Source: Polaromonas sp.
GTDB lineage: Bacteria; Pseudomonadota; Gammaproteobacteria; Burkholderiales; Burkholderiaceae_C
Direction: 5' to 3'
DNA: 64,000 nt
NCBI RefSeq assembly: GCF_016185115.1
Contig: NZ_JACPOF010000004.1
Coordinates: forward strand, 53,970 to 117,969
This document shows, one piece after another, positions 19,410 to 27,873 of the stretch; within the stretch, counting starts at the first letter, position 1; every line of letters begins with the position of its first letter. A model generated the notes under the pieces. That model made no database searches and was not told the DNA's origin. It saw only the letters and a program-made list of their open reading frames with translations. Made by a program: the position numbers and the translations under genes.

Positions 19410-20651
19410 GTGACCAAACCTTCCGACTCCGTCTCAGCCGCCACCAGCCGCTCCATCCTGCTGCTGTCGTGTGCCGCGTTTGCCAGCATCGCCGCGCAGC
19501 GCATTTGTGATGCCATGCTGCCCGAGCTGTCGCGCGTCTTCAGCGTCAGCCTGGGGCAGGCCGCGCAGGTGGTGTCTGTCTTTGCCATCACCTACGGCGT
19601 GGCGCAGCTCATGTACGGCCCGCTGGGCGACAGACTCGGCAAGTTTCGGGTGGTGACATTCGCCACGCTTTTCTGCAGCGTCGGTTGTTTCATCTCTGTG
19701 CTGGCGGCCAGCCTTGATGTATTGCTGTTCGCCCGCTTTTTAACCGCCATGGGCACCGCCGCTTTGATTCCACTGGCCATGGCCTGGGTAGGTGACTCGG
19801 TGCCCAACCACCGCGTACAGCAAATGCTCACCCGCACCGGCCTGGGCAACACCCTGGGCCTGGTGTTCGGCCAGATGATGGGCGGCATCATCACCGACGC
19901 CTTCGGCTGGCGCTGGTGTTTTGTGTTTTTGACGCTGCTGTTTGCCGTGGTCGGCGGCTTCTTGTGGCTTGACCTGCGCAGGCAGCAGCTTGAGGCGCGT
20001 GTTCAGTCAGAAGCCACGCCGGTGCAGTCAGTAGACCCTGCTGATAACAAACCCCGCGCCAACTTCATCATGCAAACGCTGGGCATCTTCAAATACCCCT
20101 GGGCCCGCGTGGTGCTGGGGCTGGCGCTGATTGAAGGCGCTGCTGTCTACGGTGCTCTCGCCATCTACGCCACCCATGTGCACTTGAAGCTCGGCCTGTC
20201 GCTCACCAAGTCTGGCGCAGTGGTGTCCGTCTTCGGCCTGGGCGGCGTGCTGTTCATGGTGATGGCCCGGCACTTGATTCCCCGCCTCGGCCAGTCAGGC
20301 ATGGCGCTGGCAGGTGGGTTGATGATTGGTGCAGGCGGCCTGCTTATGGCACTCACGCCGCACTGGTCGCTTGCGGCATTGGCCGTCTTGCTCGCAGGCT
20401 TCGGCTTCTTCATGTTTCACAACACCATGCAGGCCAACGCCGCAGCCATGGCCCCCGAAGCGCGTGGCACGGCAGTGTCGCTGTTTGCATCGATGCTGTT
20501 TCTCGGCCAGTCGGTTGGCGTGGTGCTGGTTGGTGCTTTTATTGGGCGGCTGGGCAGCAGCGTGATGATTGCGATCGGGGGTGGGGTGATGGTGGTGTTG
20601 GGGGTGGTGTTTGCTTGGGCGCTGCGGTGGCGGAACTCCCCCCTTCGTTAG
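19410..20651 (+). CDS. MFS transporter, second of the tandem pair
   Basis: 413 residues with about 12 transmembrane segments and motif A GPLGDRLGKFR. It matches the 17710 transporter along nearly its whole length (SVSAATSRSILLLS, AQRICDAMLPELSRVF, MAWVGDSVPNHR, AFGWRWCFVFLTLLFAVVG, GFFMFHNTMQANAA), the clearest differences being in the central loop after LDLRRQ. GTG at 19410 aligns with the start of the paralog; a TTG two codons upstream is less likely. The lower-GC DUF262/HEPN cassette begins 205 bp downstream. Confidence 0.85.
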   Translation: MTKPSDSVSAATSRSILLLSCAAFASIAAQRICDAMLPELSRVFSVSLGQAAQVVSVFAITYGVAQLMYGPLGDRLGKFRVVTFATLFCSVGCFISVLAASLDVLLFARFLTAMGTAALIPLAMAWVGDSVPNHRVQQMLTRTGLGNTLGLVFGQMMGGIITDAFGWRWCFVFLTLLFAVVGGFLWLDLRRQQLEARVQSEATPVQSVDPADNKPRANFIMQTLGIFKYPWARVVLGLALIEGAAVYGALAIYATHVHLKLGLSLTKSGAVVSVFGLGGVLFMVMARHLIPRLGQSGMALAGGLMIGAGGLLMALTPHWSLAALAVLLAGFGFFMFHNTMQANAAAMAPEARGTAVSLFASMLFLGQSVGVVLVGAFIGRLGSSVMIAIGGGVMVVLGVVFAWALRWRNSPLR

Positions 20652-20856
20652 GCGTATATCTATTTTGGCCGCACCCTCGTGAGAGTGGGGGTAGATGGTA
20701 GCGTTTGCTTTTGTGGGGACCTGCAGCAAAACGACAAGATAATTAAGCTTTCTTGAGCCTAAACTTCAAGAACGCCTAGTACCACCCTTGAATTCATGCA
20801 TTCGAACACGTTGATAAGATGTACCGGTAGCCATCATCTCTGAAAGAACAAGCAAT

Positions 20857-21897
20857 ATGGAAGTCATCCGCTCAGTCTTCACAATTAGTGAACTAAGAGA
20901 TATGTGGGAGCGCCGTGAACTCATAGTGAATAAAAATTATCAAAGATCATCTGCAGTTTGGCCGGAGGCCGCTCGAACATATCTGATCGACACGATTCTG
21001 AATAATTATGTTGTTCCTAAGGTGTACTTTTATCAAGTCTTTGACAAGTCAAGAAAGAAGGTCATACGTGAGATCGTTGACGGTCAGCAGCGCATAACTA
21101 CGATCTTGGATTTCCTGAATGGCCACTTTAACTTGACCAGTCGATCCGCGCATTACGCAGGGAACGATTTCGAAACTTTGGATGATGAAACTCAACAGAA
21201 GTTTCTAACATATAGCATTGAAGCTGACATCATTGCTTCAGCTGAGCAAGCGGATTTGCTCGCGATGTTCACCCGCATGAATGCTTACACTGCACCCTTG
21301 AATCCAGCGGAAAAACGGCATGCGCAGTTTGAAGGGCCTTTCAAGTGGTTCGTGCTTGAAGCAAGTGCGACCCTAGGCCCACAGCTTGTGGGCTTGGGGA
21401 TCCTCACTGCAAAACAAAGTATTCGGATGCAGGATTCTGAGTTTCTAACTGAACTGGCGATTGTGCTGGAGAACGGAATCACAAATAAGTCCGAAAAAGG
21501 GCTTGCCGATATCTATAAACTTTATAACGGTGACTTCCCAAGGGAGCAAGAGTTTAGCGATAAATTCGTAGAGTTCTTTGAGTTGTTAACGGGAGAATTC
21601 GCGCCCTTGCAAGACACGTTCATAACCAAATCCTACGTCGTGCATTCGTTGTTTTGCGCACTGATGCAGAAAAAGTATGGCATCCCTGGTGGAGATGTGC
21701 TTGGCATAAATACAGACGGCAAATTTTTCAACAATTTGCCGCGTACTCTCGACATGCTTGGCAAGCTTATGGAGGCGCATGAGTTGCACGCTAATGAAGG
21801 AATGTATGCTGAATACGTGGATGCATGCTTAAGTACCACGCATAGAGTAAAGCAGCGTGAGATTCGGACTCGATGGATCGGTGCTGCCCTGAGCTGA
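20857..21897 (+). CDS. DUF262 (ParB/GmrS-like) domain protein, probable defence component
   Basis: 346 residues. The N-terminal DUF262 core has IVNKNYQRSSAVWP (about residues 24-36) and the signature IVDGQQRITTIL with DGQQR at 75-79, the nucleotide-binding motif of GmrS and other ParB-superfamily NTPases. RMNAYTAPLNPAEKRHAQF follows, also typical. There is no C-terminal DUF1524 HNH domain as in GmrSD or SspE, so a nuclease must come from a partner. Base composition is visibly richer in A+T than its neighbours. The HEPN-like gene starts 10 bp downstream. Function in anti-phage defence is inference from family and pairing. Confidence 0.8.
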   Translation: MEVIRSVFTISELRDMWERRELIVNKNYQRSSAVWPEAARTYLIDTILNNYVVPKVYFYQVFDKSRKKVIREIVDGQQRITTILDFLNGHFNLTSRSAHYAGNDFETLDDETQQKFLTYSIEADIIASAEQADLLAMFTRMNAYTAPLNPAEKRHAQFEGPFKWFVLEASATLGPQLVGLGILTAKQSIRMQDSEFLTELAIVLENGITNKSEKGLADIYKLYNGDFPREQEFSDKFVEFFELLTGEFAPLQDTFITKSYVVHSLFCALMQKKYGIPGGDVLGINTDGKFFNNLPRTLDMLGKLMEAHELHANEGMYAEYVDACLSTTHRVKQREIRTRWIGAALS

Positions 21898-21907
21898 ACA
21901 TATTTTC

Positions 21908-22558
21908 ATGGATCTCGGTCCAAGTTATGTCCAATTGATTGCCCGCTTATCGAGGCGACGAGCGCAAGCAAATTCAATATTGGATGACCAAGCCAAAGGT
22001 TTCTTAAAACCCTGGGAGCTTAGATTTCTCGGGGAGTCGTTGCTGTCCAATGTTTGGCTAGATTGGAATAACTTTGTCAAACAAGTTCTTGTCGGATCTT
22101 GTGCTGGAAGTGCGACGCGCGCAAACCTACCAATACTTCCAAGGGCGGCGGCAGATAACACCGAAGCCCGGATAAGGCACGAATTTAAGCGGTACTCAAG
22201 AGGTGCCGTACCCGCTGTGGGGGCCGTTGATAACGGGCAAATGGAACCAACTTGGGCCCATCCAGACTATCTCGTCACTTGTGTAACCGGGCTGGCACCT
22301 TCCAACGCAGTTGTGTTGCAGGGTGCGTTCGGTTCAGGCGGTTTGGCCGGTGCAAGGAGAATTCACCTTGTTAGAAACGCGTGCGCTCACAAAAGCAAGG
22401 CAAATCGCCAAAACGTACGCGGTTTGCGAACGCTGTACAGCACGGCACATTTCATGGATCCAGTCGATATTCTTTGGGGTAAAAGCGCCGCCAATGGAAT
22501 AGCCATATATGAATGGATACTTGATTTGGAAACAATGGCAGACCTTGCGACTGCGTAG
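21908..22558 (+). CDS. HEPN-like protein (putative RNase) paired with DUF262
   Basis: 216 residues; no named family recognised. A HEPN-type catalytic motif R-x4-H is seen as LVRNACAHKSKANRQNV (Arg156, His161) in a predicted helix, as in HEPN ribonucleases of toxin-antitoxin and CRISPR systems. The N-terminal 60 residues are helical and charged. It follows the DUF262 gene by 10 bp on the same strand and shares its lower GC, so the two form a cassette. HEPN genes of the MAE_28990/MAE_18760 type are known next to DUF262 genes. Alternative: a non-catalytic HEPN partner. Confidence 0.55.
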   Translation: MDLGPSYVQLIARLSRRRAQANSILDDQAKGFLKPWELRFLGESLLSNVWLDWNNFVKQVLVGSCAGSATRANLPILPRAAADNTEARIRHEFKRYSRGAVPAVGAVDNGQMEPTWAHPDYLVTCVTGLAPSNAVVLQGAFGSGGLAGARRIHLVRNACAHKSKANRQNVRGLRTLYSTAHFMDPVDILWGKSAANGIAIYEWILDLETMADLATA

Positions 22559-22655
22559 TGTTGCAGGATCGAATATTCGGTTTGTGCAAAGATCATTGTT
22601 TGTGGCCATGGGATGAACGTGGCACCATCCGCTGACTGCAACCCGAAGGCGCATC

Positions 22656-23876
22656 ATGCAAACGCCCACATCACCAAAAGTCGGCCTTACCCTGGCCGCC
22701 ATCCAGCTCTTCTTCACCCTCTCCTGGACGGTCTACGTCATCTTCTTGCCGCAGCTTGCAGCTCAGGTGGGCATTGCGAAAGAGGCGGTGCTGCTCATCT
22801 TGCTGATGGACCAGCTCATCTTTCTGGTGGCCGACACGGCCATGGGTGTGGTGGCTGACAAATCTGTTCGGGTGTTTGGGCGGCTGGGGCGCTGGGTGGT
22901 GATAGCTACCGTGCTGTCTTGCGCCGCCTTCTTGCTGCTGCCGCTGGTGGCTGCGCAGGGGCCGGGGGTGCAGTGGCTGTTTCTGGCGTGCACGGTGGTC
23001 TGGTCTGTCACCTCGTCTGCCTTGCGGGCACCGCCGCTGGTGCTGCTGGGCAAGTATGCGAAGGTGTCTTCCATTCCCTGGCTGGCGAGCCTGTCGTTCT
23101 TCGGTTTGGGTGTGGCCGGTGCGCTGGCGCCTTACCTGACCGTGACCCTGCGCGGTGTTGATCCGCGCTGGCCGTTCGCGCTTTCAAGCATTGCACTGGC
23201 GCTGGCGACCTTTGGCATTGTTTGGGCTGAGCGCAGTTTGAAGCAGGGCGCTGTCGCTGTTACCCCCACCGTTGAGGCAGCCAGTGATGCGCTGCTGAAG
23301 AAGCCGCCCGTGCTGCCTTTTCTGGCGGCCATGGCCTTGCTGGGTGTGGGCTTTCAGGTGCACTTCTCTTTGAACACGGCGCCGCTTTATTTGCGGTTTG
23401 CACAACCGGCGCAGCTTGAGTATTTGATGCCGGTGTTCTGGGTGGGATTCAGTTTGCTGATGCTGGCTGCAAGCCGGCCGGTGGCGCGCTTTGGCGGTGT
23501 GTGGGTGATGGCGATTGCCGCCTGCGTGGGCGCGTGGGCCACCTGGCTGACGACGGTGGCGGGCTCGCTGCCGCTGCTGGTAGCCGCGCAGTTTGTGGCG
23601 GGCGGGGCCTGGGGCATCTTGATGATGAGTGCGTTTACCAGCGCGCTGGTGATTGGCCGCACGGGCCGCGAGGGGCTGGTGACGGGCAGCATGTTCTCGC
23701 TGCTGGCGCTGGCGGCGTTTGCCCGCATCGGTATCGTGGCTGCGCAGCTGAACAAGGACGCCAGCCTGGTGCCGCTGATCGCCTGGTTGCCTACCGTAGC
23801 CTGGGTGGTGGCAGGGCTGGTGCTGCTGGCGATGGCGCGGCTGTTGCGCGGGCAGCGTTCAACTGATTCTGCCTAG
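22656..23876 (+). CDS. MFS transporter
   Basis: 406 residues, about 12 hydrophobic segments, beginning MQTPTSPKVGLTLAAIQLFFTLSWTVYVIFLP. It lacks close similarity to the tandem MFS pair upstream; the arrangement with VVADKSVRVFGRLGRWVV in loop 2-3 is more like sugar/SLC45-type or nucleoside-type carriers. High GC returns here after the DUF262/HEPN cassette. The stop is 5 bp from the stop of the convergent antitoxin gene. Substrate unknown. Confidence 0.8.
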   Translation: MQTPTSPKVGLTLAAIQLFFTLSWTVYVIFLPQLAAQVGIAKEAVLLILLMDQLIFLVADTAMGVVADKSVRVFGRLGRWVVIATVLSCAAFLLLPLVAAQGPGVQWLFLACTVVWSVTSSALRAPPLVLLGKYAKVSSIPWLASLSFFGLGVAGALAPYLTVTLRGVDPRWPFALSSIALALATFGIVWAERSLKQGAVAVTPTVEAASDALLKKPPVLPFLAAMALLGVGFQVHFSLNTAPLYLRFAQPAQLEYLMPVFWVGFSLLMLAASRPVARFGGVWVMAIAACVGAWATWLTTVAGSLPLLVAAQFVAGGAWGILMMSAFTSALVIGRTGREGLVTGSMFSLLALAAFARIGIVAAQLNKDASLVPLIAWLPTVAWVVAGLVLLAMARLLRGQRSTDSA

Positions 23877-23881
23877 TCAAT

Positions 23882-24199
23882 TCAAACTGATTCCAGGCGC
23901 GCCACCATGTCGGGGAACTGCGCGACCATTCGAATCAGCAGGGCAGCCTGGGCGTTGGGTTTTGCGCGGCCCTGTTCCCAGTTTTCAAGCGTGCGTGGGT
24001 TGGTGCGCAGGTAGCGGGCAAACACCGGGCGCGACAGGTGCAGTTGTTCACGCACGCTCACCACGTCCTCCGGTGAGAGGGTGGGGGCGGGCTTGCTTTC
24101 GACTTTAAAGGTGCGCAGCGTGAGTTTGCCTTCGCGCTGCGATTTCAATGCGTCAAAGCCTTCTGTCAGCTCTGAAAAGATGTCGCGTTTTTTCTTCAT
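23882..24199 (-). CDS. HigA-type antitoxin (XRE helix-turn-helix)
   Basis: 105 residues. A Lys-rich N-terminus (MKKKRDIFSEL) leads to a helix-turn-helix at about residues 45-90 (EDVVSVREQLHLSRPVFARYLRTNPRTLENWEQGRAKPN), typical of HigA-2/NadS antitoxins. It is encoded downstream of its toxin, 11 bp away, the reversed order characteristic of higBA. It should bind HigB and the operon promoter. Confidence 0.85.
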   Translation of the reverse strand: MKKKRDIFSELTEGFDALKSQREGKLTLRTFKVESKPAPTLSPEDVVSVREQLHLSRPVFARYLRTNPRTLENWEQGRAKPNAQAALLIRMVAQFPDMVARLESV

Positions 24200-24210
24200 G
24201 TTGCTGGCCT

Positions 24211-24555
24211 TTATCTTGGCTGGCGATTTGCCAACTCGCTTTTAAGAAGCTGTTTCAATACCTTGCGCTGGTCAGGCGTCAGATCGTCAGCGTCGTCTTT
24301 GTCATACACGGTGAATAACCAGAACTGGTCGCCGCCAAAGTACCAGTAATAAATGACCCGCAATCCGCCCCGTTTGCCTTTTCCCCGGCGCGGGTCGGGC
24401 TGGCGCAGTTTGCGCAAACCTCCGGTACCTTCAATCACATCGCCAGCTTCCGGGTTGACCATCAGCTCAAGCTGGAGTTGCTGATAGGCCTTGTCGTCCA
24501 GATAGTCTGGCCTGACTCGCTCGAATGGCGGCAGTTCTACGAAGGTGGCTTTCAT
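24211..24555 (-). CDS. HigB/RelE-type toxin
   Basis: 114 residues matching the HigB-2 branch of the RelE superfamily: MKATFVELPPFERVRPDYLDD, EGTGGLRKLR (core beta strands and Arg residues) and GLRVIYYWYFGGDQFWLFTVYDKDDADDLT. RelE-type toxins cleave ribosome-bound mRNA. No good Shine-Dalgarno precedes the ATG; TACAAT lies only 5 bp upstream of it, so translation may be leaderless or weak. ATACGC/GTACG half-sites around 24562-24580 could be the autoregulatory operator. Confidence 0.85.
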   Translation of the reverse strand: MKATFVELPPFERVRPDYLDDKAYQQLQLELMVNPEAGDVIEGTGGLRKLRQPDPRRGKGKRGGLRVIYYWYFGGDQFWLFTVYDKDDADDLTPDQRKVLKQLLKSELANRQPR

Positions 24556-24679
24556 TTCTTATTGTACGTTAGTTGCGTATATTTCAGATTGCGAGTGTCT
24601 GCAGTGTATTGCGACCTCAGGTCAGCGGCGGCGGCTGCAGAAACCCGACAACCCGACCGACCACTGCCTTTTTGTTTGC

Positions 24680-24881
24680 GCCGGGCGCGATGAGCGATGC
24701 GCAGACAGCGCAGGCGCGTGCGCTGCTGTCGCGCTGGCGCGGCCCGGGCACGCTGGTGGTGGTGACGCACCAGATCAACATCACGGCGCTGACGGGCATC
24801 TACCCGGCTTCGGCGCAGGGCGTGGTGCTGCGGCCATCCGCCGATGGCAGTTTGAAGGTGCTGGGCACGGTGACGCCCTGA
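24680..24881 (+). pseudogene. C-terminal remnant of a histidine phosphatase family gene
   Basis: The reading frame gives AQTAQARALLSRWRGPGTLV, then VVTHQINITALTGIYPAS and VVLRPSADGSLKVLGTV. This is the C-terminal third of an exported histidine phosphatase (phosphoglycerate mutase-like), including the second catalytic His of VTHQ. The N-terminal RHG half is missing, and the frame just upstream contains only scrambled sequence before the higB start. The adjacent HigBA module probably replaced or followed loss of the 5' half. Confidence 0.65.
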
Positions 24882-24910
24882 ACTGACTGCCTGGCGGGCG
24901 CCCGGCCTGA

Positions 24911-25110
24911 TTATTTTTACTATTGTTTTGATAGCTGCTCACGTGCGTATTTATTGGTCTGCAGCCTTATTTGGCACCTGAAAATGGCATTTTTTGGTGT
25001 TTTTGAAGCCGTTTTTGGCTCTGAGGCGGGCGCAAAAGCTCAAAAGTTAACTTCCATATTAACTTTTGCCTGAAATTTAACGTGCACGCTAAAAATTTGC
25101 TGTATACGTT
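24911..25110 (-). repeat. Dispersed intergenic repeat, copy B (with hairpin)
   Basis: On the minus strand it runs TTTAACGTATA, a perfect 10-bp inverted repeat (25041-25050 with 25059-25068, CAAAAGTTAA/TTAACTTTTG), GCCATTTTCAGG, then AATAAATACGCACGTGAGCA and GCTATCAAAACAATAG. Module order matches copy A at 4555-4738. It occupies much of the 431-bp gap before the PAP2 gene; the remainder (25111-25312) shows no feature beyond a presumed promoter region. Confidence 0.75.
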
Positions 25111-25312
25111 AAATGTTGGAGTGGCGGCGTCTGGCGGCCTGTCTCCGCCATTGCGTGCGCAGGTAAGCCAACTGTTCGCGCCTTCGCCCGCGCGCCGCCT
25201 TGCTGCACACCCGTCTTGCGAGCTGGGCGCATGACCGAAAGCCGCGCCGGCCAGACACTGCGGCGGCAAAGTCCTACCCGTTTGCCGGCGCCTGTGACGT
25301 AAGCTCGAAGCC

Positions 25313-26065
25313 ATGCCTTCGCCGCCCCCAGCGTCACCGACCTTGCCAGATTCATCACGCAAACCATTGGGCTTTGTGCGTGCGCGTCTCTCACCTGAGG
25401 GTTACCTGGGCCTGCACCTGACGATCGGCATGATGGCCGTACTGCTGGCGGTGTTTGTGTTTGCAAATATTGCAGAAGACGTGATGACCAACGATGGTCT
25501 CGTCCTGTTCGACGAACGGGTACTGCAGTGGTTGCGTTTACATGCCACCCCAACGCTCACGGCACTCTTCATTTTTGTGACGACCATGCACAACACGCTG
25601 GGTGTGCTGTTGATGACGTGCCTGCTGGCGATGTGGATGGGTGCGAAGAAGCGGTGGGACTGGGTGTTGCTTGTGCTGCTGTCGGTGCCACTGGGCATGC
25701 TGCTCAATTGGTTGCTGAAAAGCGTTTTCCAGCGCGACAGGCCGATTTTTGACCAACCCATCCTGACACTGGTGACCTACAGCTTCCCGAGCGGGCACAC
25801 GGCTGCTGCCACGCTTTTTTACGGCGTGCTTGCTGCATGGCTGCTGACGCTGCTGCACCGCGCCTGGTGGGCGCCCGTGGTGGTGGTGGCTGCAGGCATG
25901 GTGTTGCTGGTGGCGCTGAGCCGCGTTTACCTGGGCGTGCATTACCCGAGCGATGTATTGGCGGCCATGGCATCAAGCACTGCCTGGCTGGCCATCACGT
26001 TTACCGGGGTGGCGACGTGGCGCAAGCGGCAGCGCTTTGTGCTGAACCGTTCACGACCAACCTGA
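25313..26065 (+). CDS. PAP2-family membrane phosphatase
   Basis: 250 residues with about six transmembrane segments. All three lipid-phosphatase motifs are present: K136-x6-RP (KSVFQRDRP), FPSGHT at 158-163 and SRVYLGVHYPSD near 200-211. Such enzymes dephosphorylate phosphatidate, undecaprenyl pyrophosphate or related lipids in the inner membrane with the active site facing the periplasm. It is followed after 18 bp by a diacylglycerol-kinase-like gene, which performs the opposite chemistry on lipids, and then by a phosphodiesterase, suggesting a phospholipid-turnover operon. Confidence 0.9.
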   Translation: MPSPPPASPTLPDSSRKPLGFVRARLSPEGYLGLHLTIGMMAVLLAVFVFANIAEDVMTNDGLVLFDERVLQWLRLHATPTLTALFIFVTTMHNTLGVLLMTCLLAMWMGAKKRWDWVLLVLLSVPLGMLLNWLLKSVFQRDRPIFDQPILTLVTYSFPSGHTAAATLFYGVLAAWLLTLLHRAWWAPVVVVAAGMVLLVALSRVYLGVHYPSDVLAAMASSTAWLAITFTGVATWRKRQRFVLNRSRPT

Positions 26066-26083
26066 TCTGGGTATCAAGCGTTC

Positions 26084-27007
26084 ATGCCATCCACCAGAAA
26101 AATCGCTGTCATCCTCAACGCGTCTGCAGGGTCGGGGTGCGATGAAAACTCGGCCCGAAGTTTTGCAGAGAAGTTTGCAGCCCATGGCATTGAAGCCAAA
26201 GTCACTCTGGCCAGGAACGGCGGTGAACTGGTGGGTGCGGCACAGCAGGCGGTGAAAGACGGCATGCCCATGGTGGCGGCAGGCGGCGGTGATGGCACGC
26301 AGAACGCGGTGGCGTCTGAACTGGTTGGCACGGACATGATTTTTGGCGTACTGCCCATGGGCACCCTCAACCACTTTGCAAAAGACCTGGGCATTCCGCT
26401 GGCCATGGACGACGCCATCGCGACGATTGCTGCCGGGCACAGCACGCAGATTGATACCGCAGAGGTCAATGGCCGCAGGTTTTTGAACAACTCCAGCCTG
26501 GGCCTGTACCCCGACACCGTGCACCTGCGCGAAATCCAGCAAAGCCGGCTGGGGCGCAGCAAGTGGCCGGCCTTCTTCTGGGCTGCGCTGACCTCGCTCA
26601 AGCGTTACCCCTTTCTTGACCTGCAACTGACGACAGACAAGCGCAGCTACCGGCAGCGCACGCCTTTTATCTTTATCGGCAACAACGACTACATCATGGA
26701 AGGCTTCAACATCGGCGCGCGCAGCAGCCTGCAGGATGGGCGGCTGAGCCTTTACTTTGCACACCGCACAGGCCGCCTCGGGCTGTTGGTGCTGGCTGTG
26801 CGCGCCGTGTTTGGCCGCCTGAAGCAGGCAAAGGATTTTGAAATGCTGCACGCCACAACGCTGACGGTTGCAAGCCGCCACCGGCATTTGCGGGTGTCTA
26901 CCGATGGTGAGGTCAATGTCATGAGTACACCGCTGGTGTACAGAATTGTTCCCCGCAGCCTGAATGTGTTTGTGCCACGCCCGGCATCAACGGAAGTGAA
27001 GGAGTAA
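26084..27007 (+). CDS. Diacylglycerol/lipid kinase family protein (YegS/DagK-like)
   Basis: 307 residues. The N-terminal KIAVILNASAGSG and AAGGGDGTQNAVASELVGTDM form the GGDGT nucleotide-binding motif of the DAGK catalytic domain, and GVLPMGTLNHFAKDLGIP is the second conserved block. The C-terminal beta domain includes FINNSSLGLYP-like and FIGNNDYIMEGFNIGAR segments. It probably phosphorylates a lipid such as diacylglycerol using ATP on the cytosolic face. It starts 18 bp after the PAP2 gene and ends 5 bp before the metallophosphoesterase gene. Confidence 0.9.
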   Translation: MPSTRKIAVILNASAGSGCDENSARSFAEKFAAHGIEAKVTLARNGGELVGAAQQAVKDGMPMVAAGGGDGTQNAVASELVGTDMIFGVLPMGTLNHFAKDLGIPLAMDDAIATIAAGHSTQIDTAEVNGRRFLNNSSLGLYPDTVHLREIQQSRLGRSKWPAFFWAALTSLKRYPFLDLQLTTDKRSYRQRTPFIFIGNNDYIMEGFNIGARSSLQDGRLSLYFAHRTGRLGLLVLAVRAVFGRLKQAKDFEMLHATTLTVASRHRHLRVSTDGEVNVMSTPLVYRIVPRSLNVFVPRPASTEVKE

Positions 27008-27012
27008 ACACC

Positions 27013-27873
27013 ATGCGCACCATCGCCCATTTGTCTGACCTGCACTTTGGCCGCGTGGATGCTGCGCTGCTGGACCCGCTGACCGAATTCCTGCACGCTG
27101 CCAGGCCCCATGTGCTGGTGGTGTCGGGCGATTTGACGCAGCGCGCCAAATCAAAAGAGTTCATCGCAGCGCGCGCCTTTCTCGATGCCTTCGACATGCC
27201 CAAAATTGTGGTGCCCGGCAATCACGACGTGCCGCTGTACCACGTGTTCCGGCGCTTTTTCAGCCCGCTTGGGAGGTACCACGAGCACATCACCACCGAC
27301 ATGGAACCGTTTTATGTGGACGATGAAATTGCGGTGATGGGCATCAACTCTGCCCGTTCATTGACCTTCAAGGGTGGCCGCGTGAACAGGGAGCAGCTGG
27401 AGCGGGTGCGGGCGCGCCTGGACCCGCTGCATGACAGGCTGGTCAAGGTACTCGTCACGCACCACCCGTTTGATTTGCCGGCCCACATGGACAAGGACGA
27501 CCTGGTGGGCCGTGCGCGCAAGGCCATGAAGGAGTTTGCCAACAGCGGCGTCGATGTGCTGCTGGGCGGCCACATGCATACCAGCGAGGCCATCACCACA
27601 GATGCGCGTTACCAGCACGGCGCCTATTCGGCGTTGTCGATACAGGCGGGTACCGCCACGTCAACCCGGCAGCGCGGTGAGGTCAACTCGTTCAACATGC
27701 TGCGCGTGGCGTGTGACCGGGTGGAAGTCGACGAGATTGGCTGGGCTGCAGAAGAAGGCATCTTCAGGAAGACCGGCATGCAGGCTTTCACGGGGACCAA
27801 AGACGGCTGGGTGCCTGCAGGCTCCCGGGATGCGCCGCCCGCTCAGCCGCCTGTTCAGTCACCTGTTCAATAA
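27013..27873 (+). CDS. Calcineurin-like metallophosphoesterase
   Basis: 286 residues with the full set of binuclear metal motifs: HLSDLHFG (residues 5-12), VVSGDLTQRA, VPGNHDVP, VTHHPFD and LLGGHMHTS. It resembles the CpdA/class III phosphodiesterase group; substrates could be cAMP or a phospholipid head group. It starts 5 bp after the lipid kinase, so cotranscription is near certain. The C-terminus is a Pro/Gln-rich tail (QPPVQSPVQ). Its last 7 bp overlap the end of the convergent gene at 27867. Confidence 0.88.
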   Translation: MRTIAHLSDLHFGRVDAALLDPLTEFLHAARPHVLVVSGDLTQRAKSKEFIAARAFLDAFDMPKIVVPGNHDVPLYHVFRRFFSPLGRYHEHITTDMEPFYVDDEIAVMGINSARSLTFKGGRVNREQLERVRARLDPLHDRLVKVLVTHHPFDLPAHMDKDDLVGRARKAMKEFANSGVDVLLGGHMHTSEAITTDARYQHGAYSALSIQAGTATSTRQRGEVNSFNMLRVACDRVEVDEIGWAAEEGIFRKTGMQAFTGTKDGWVPAGSRDAPPAQPPVQSPVQ

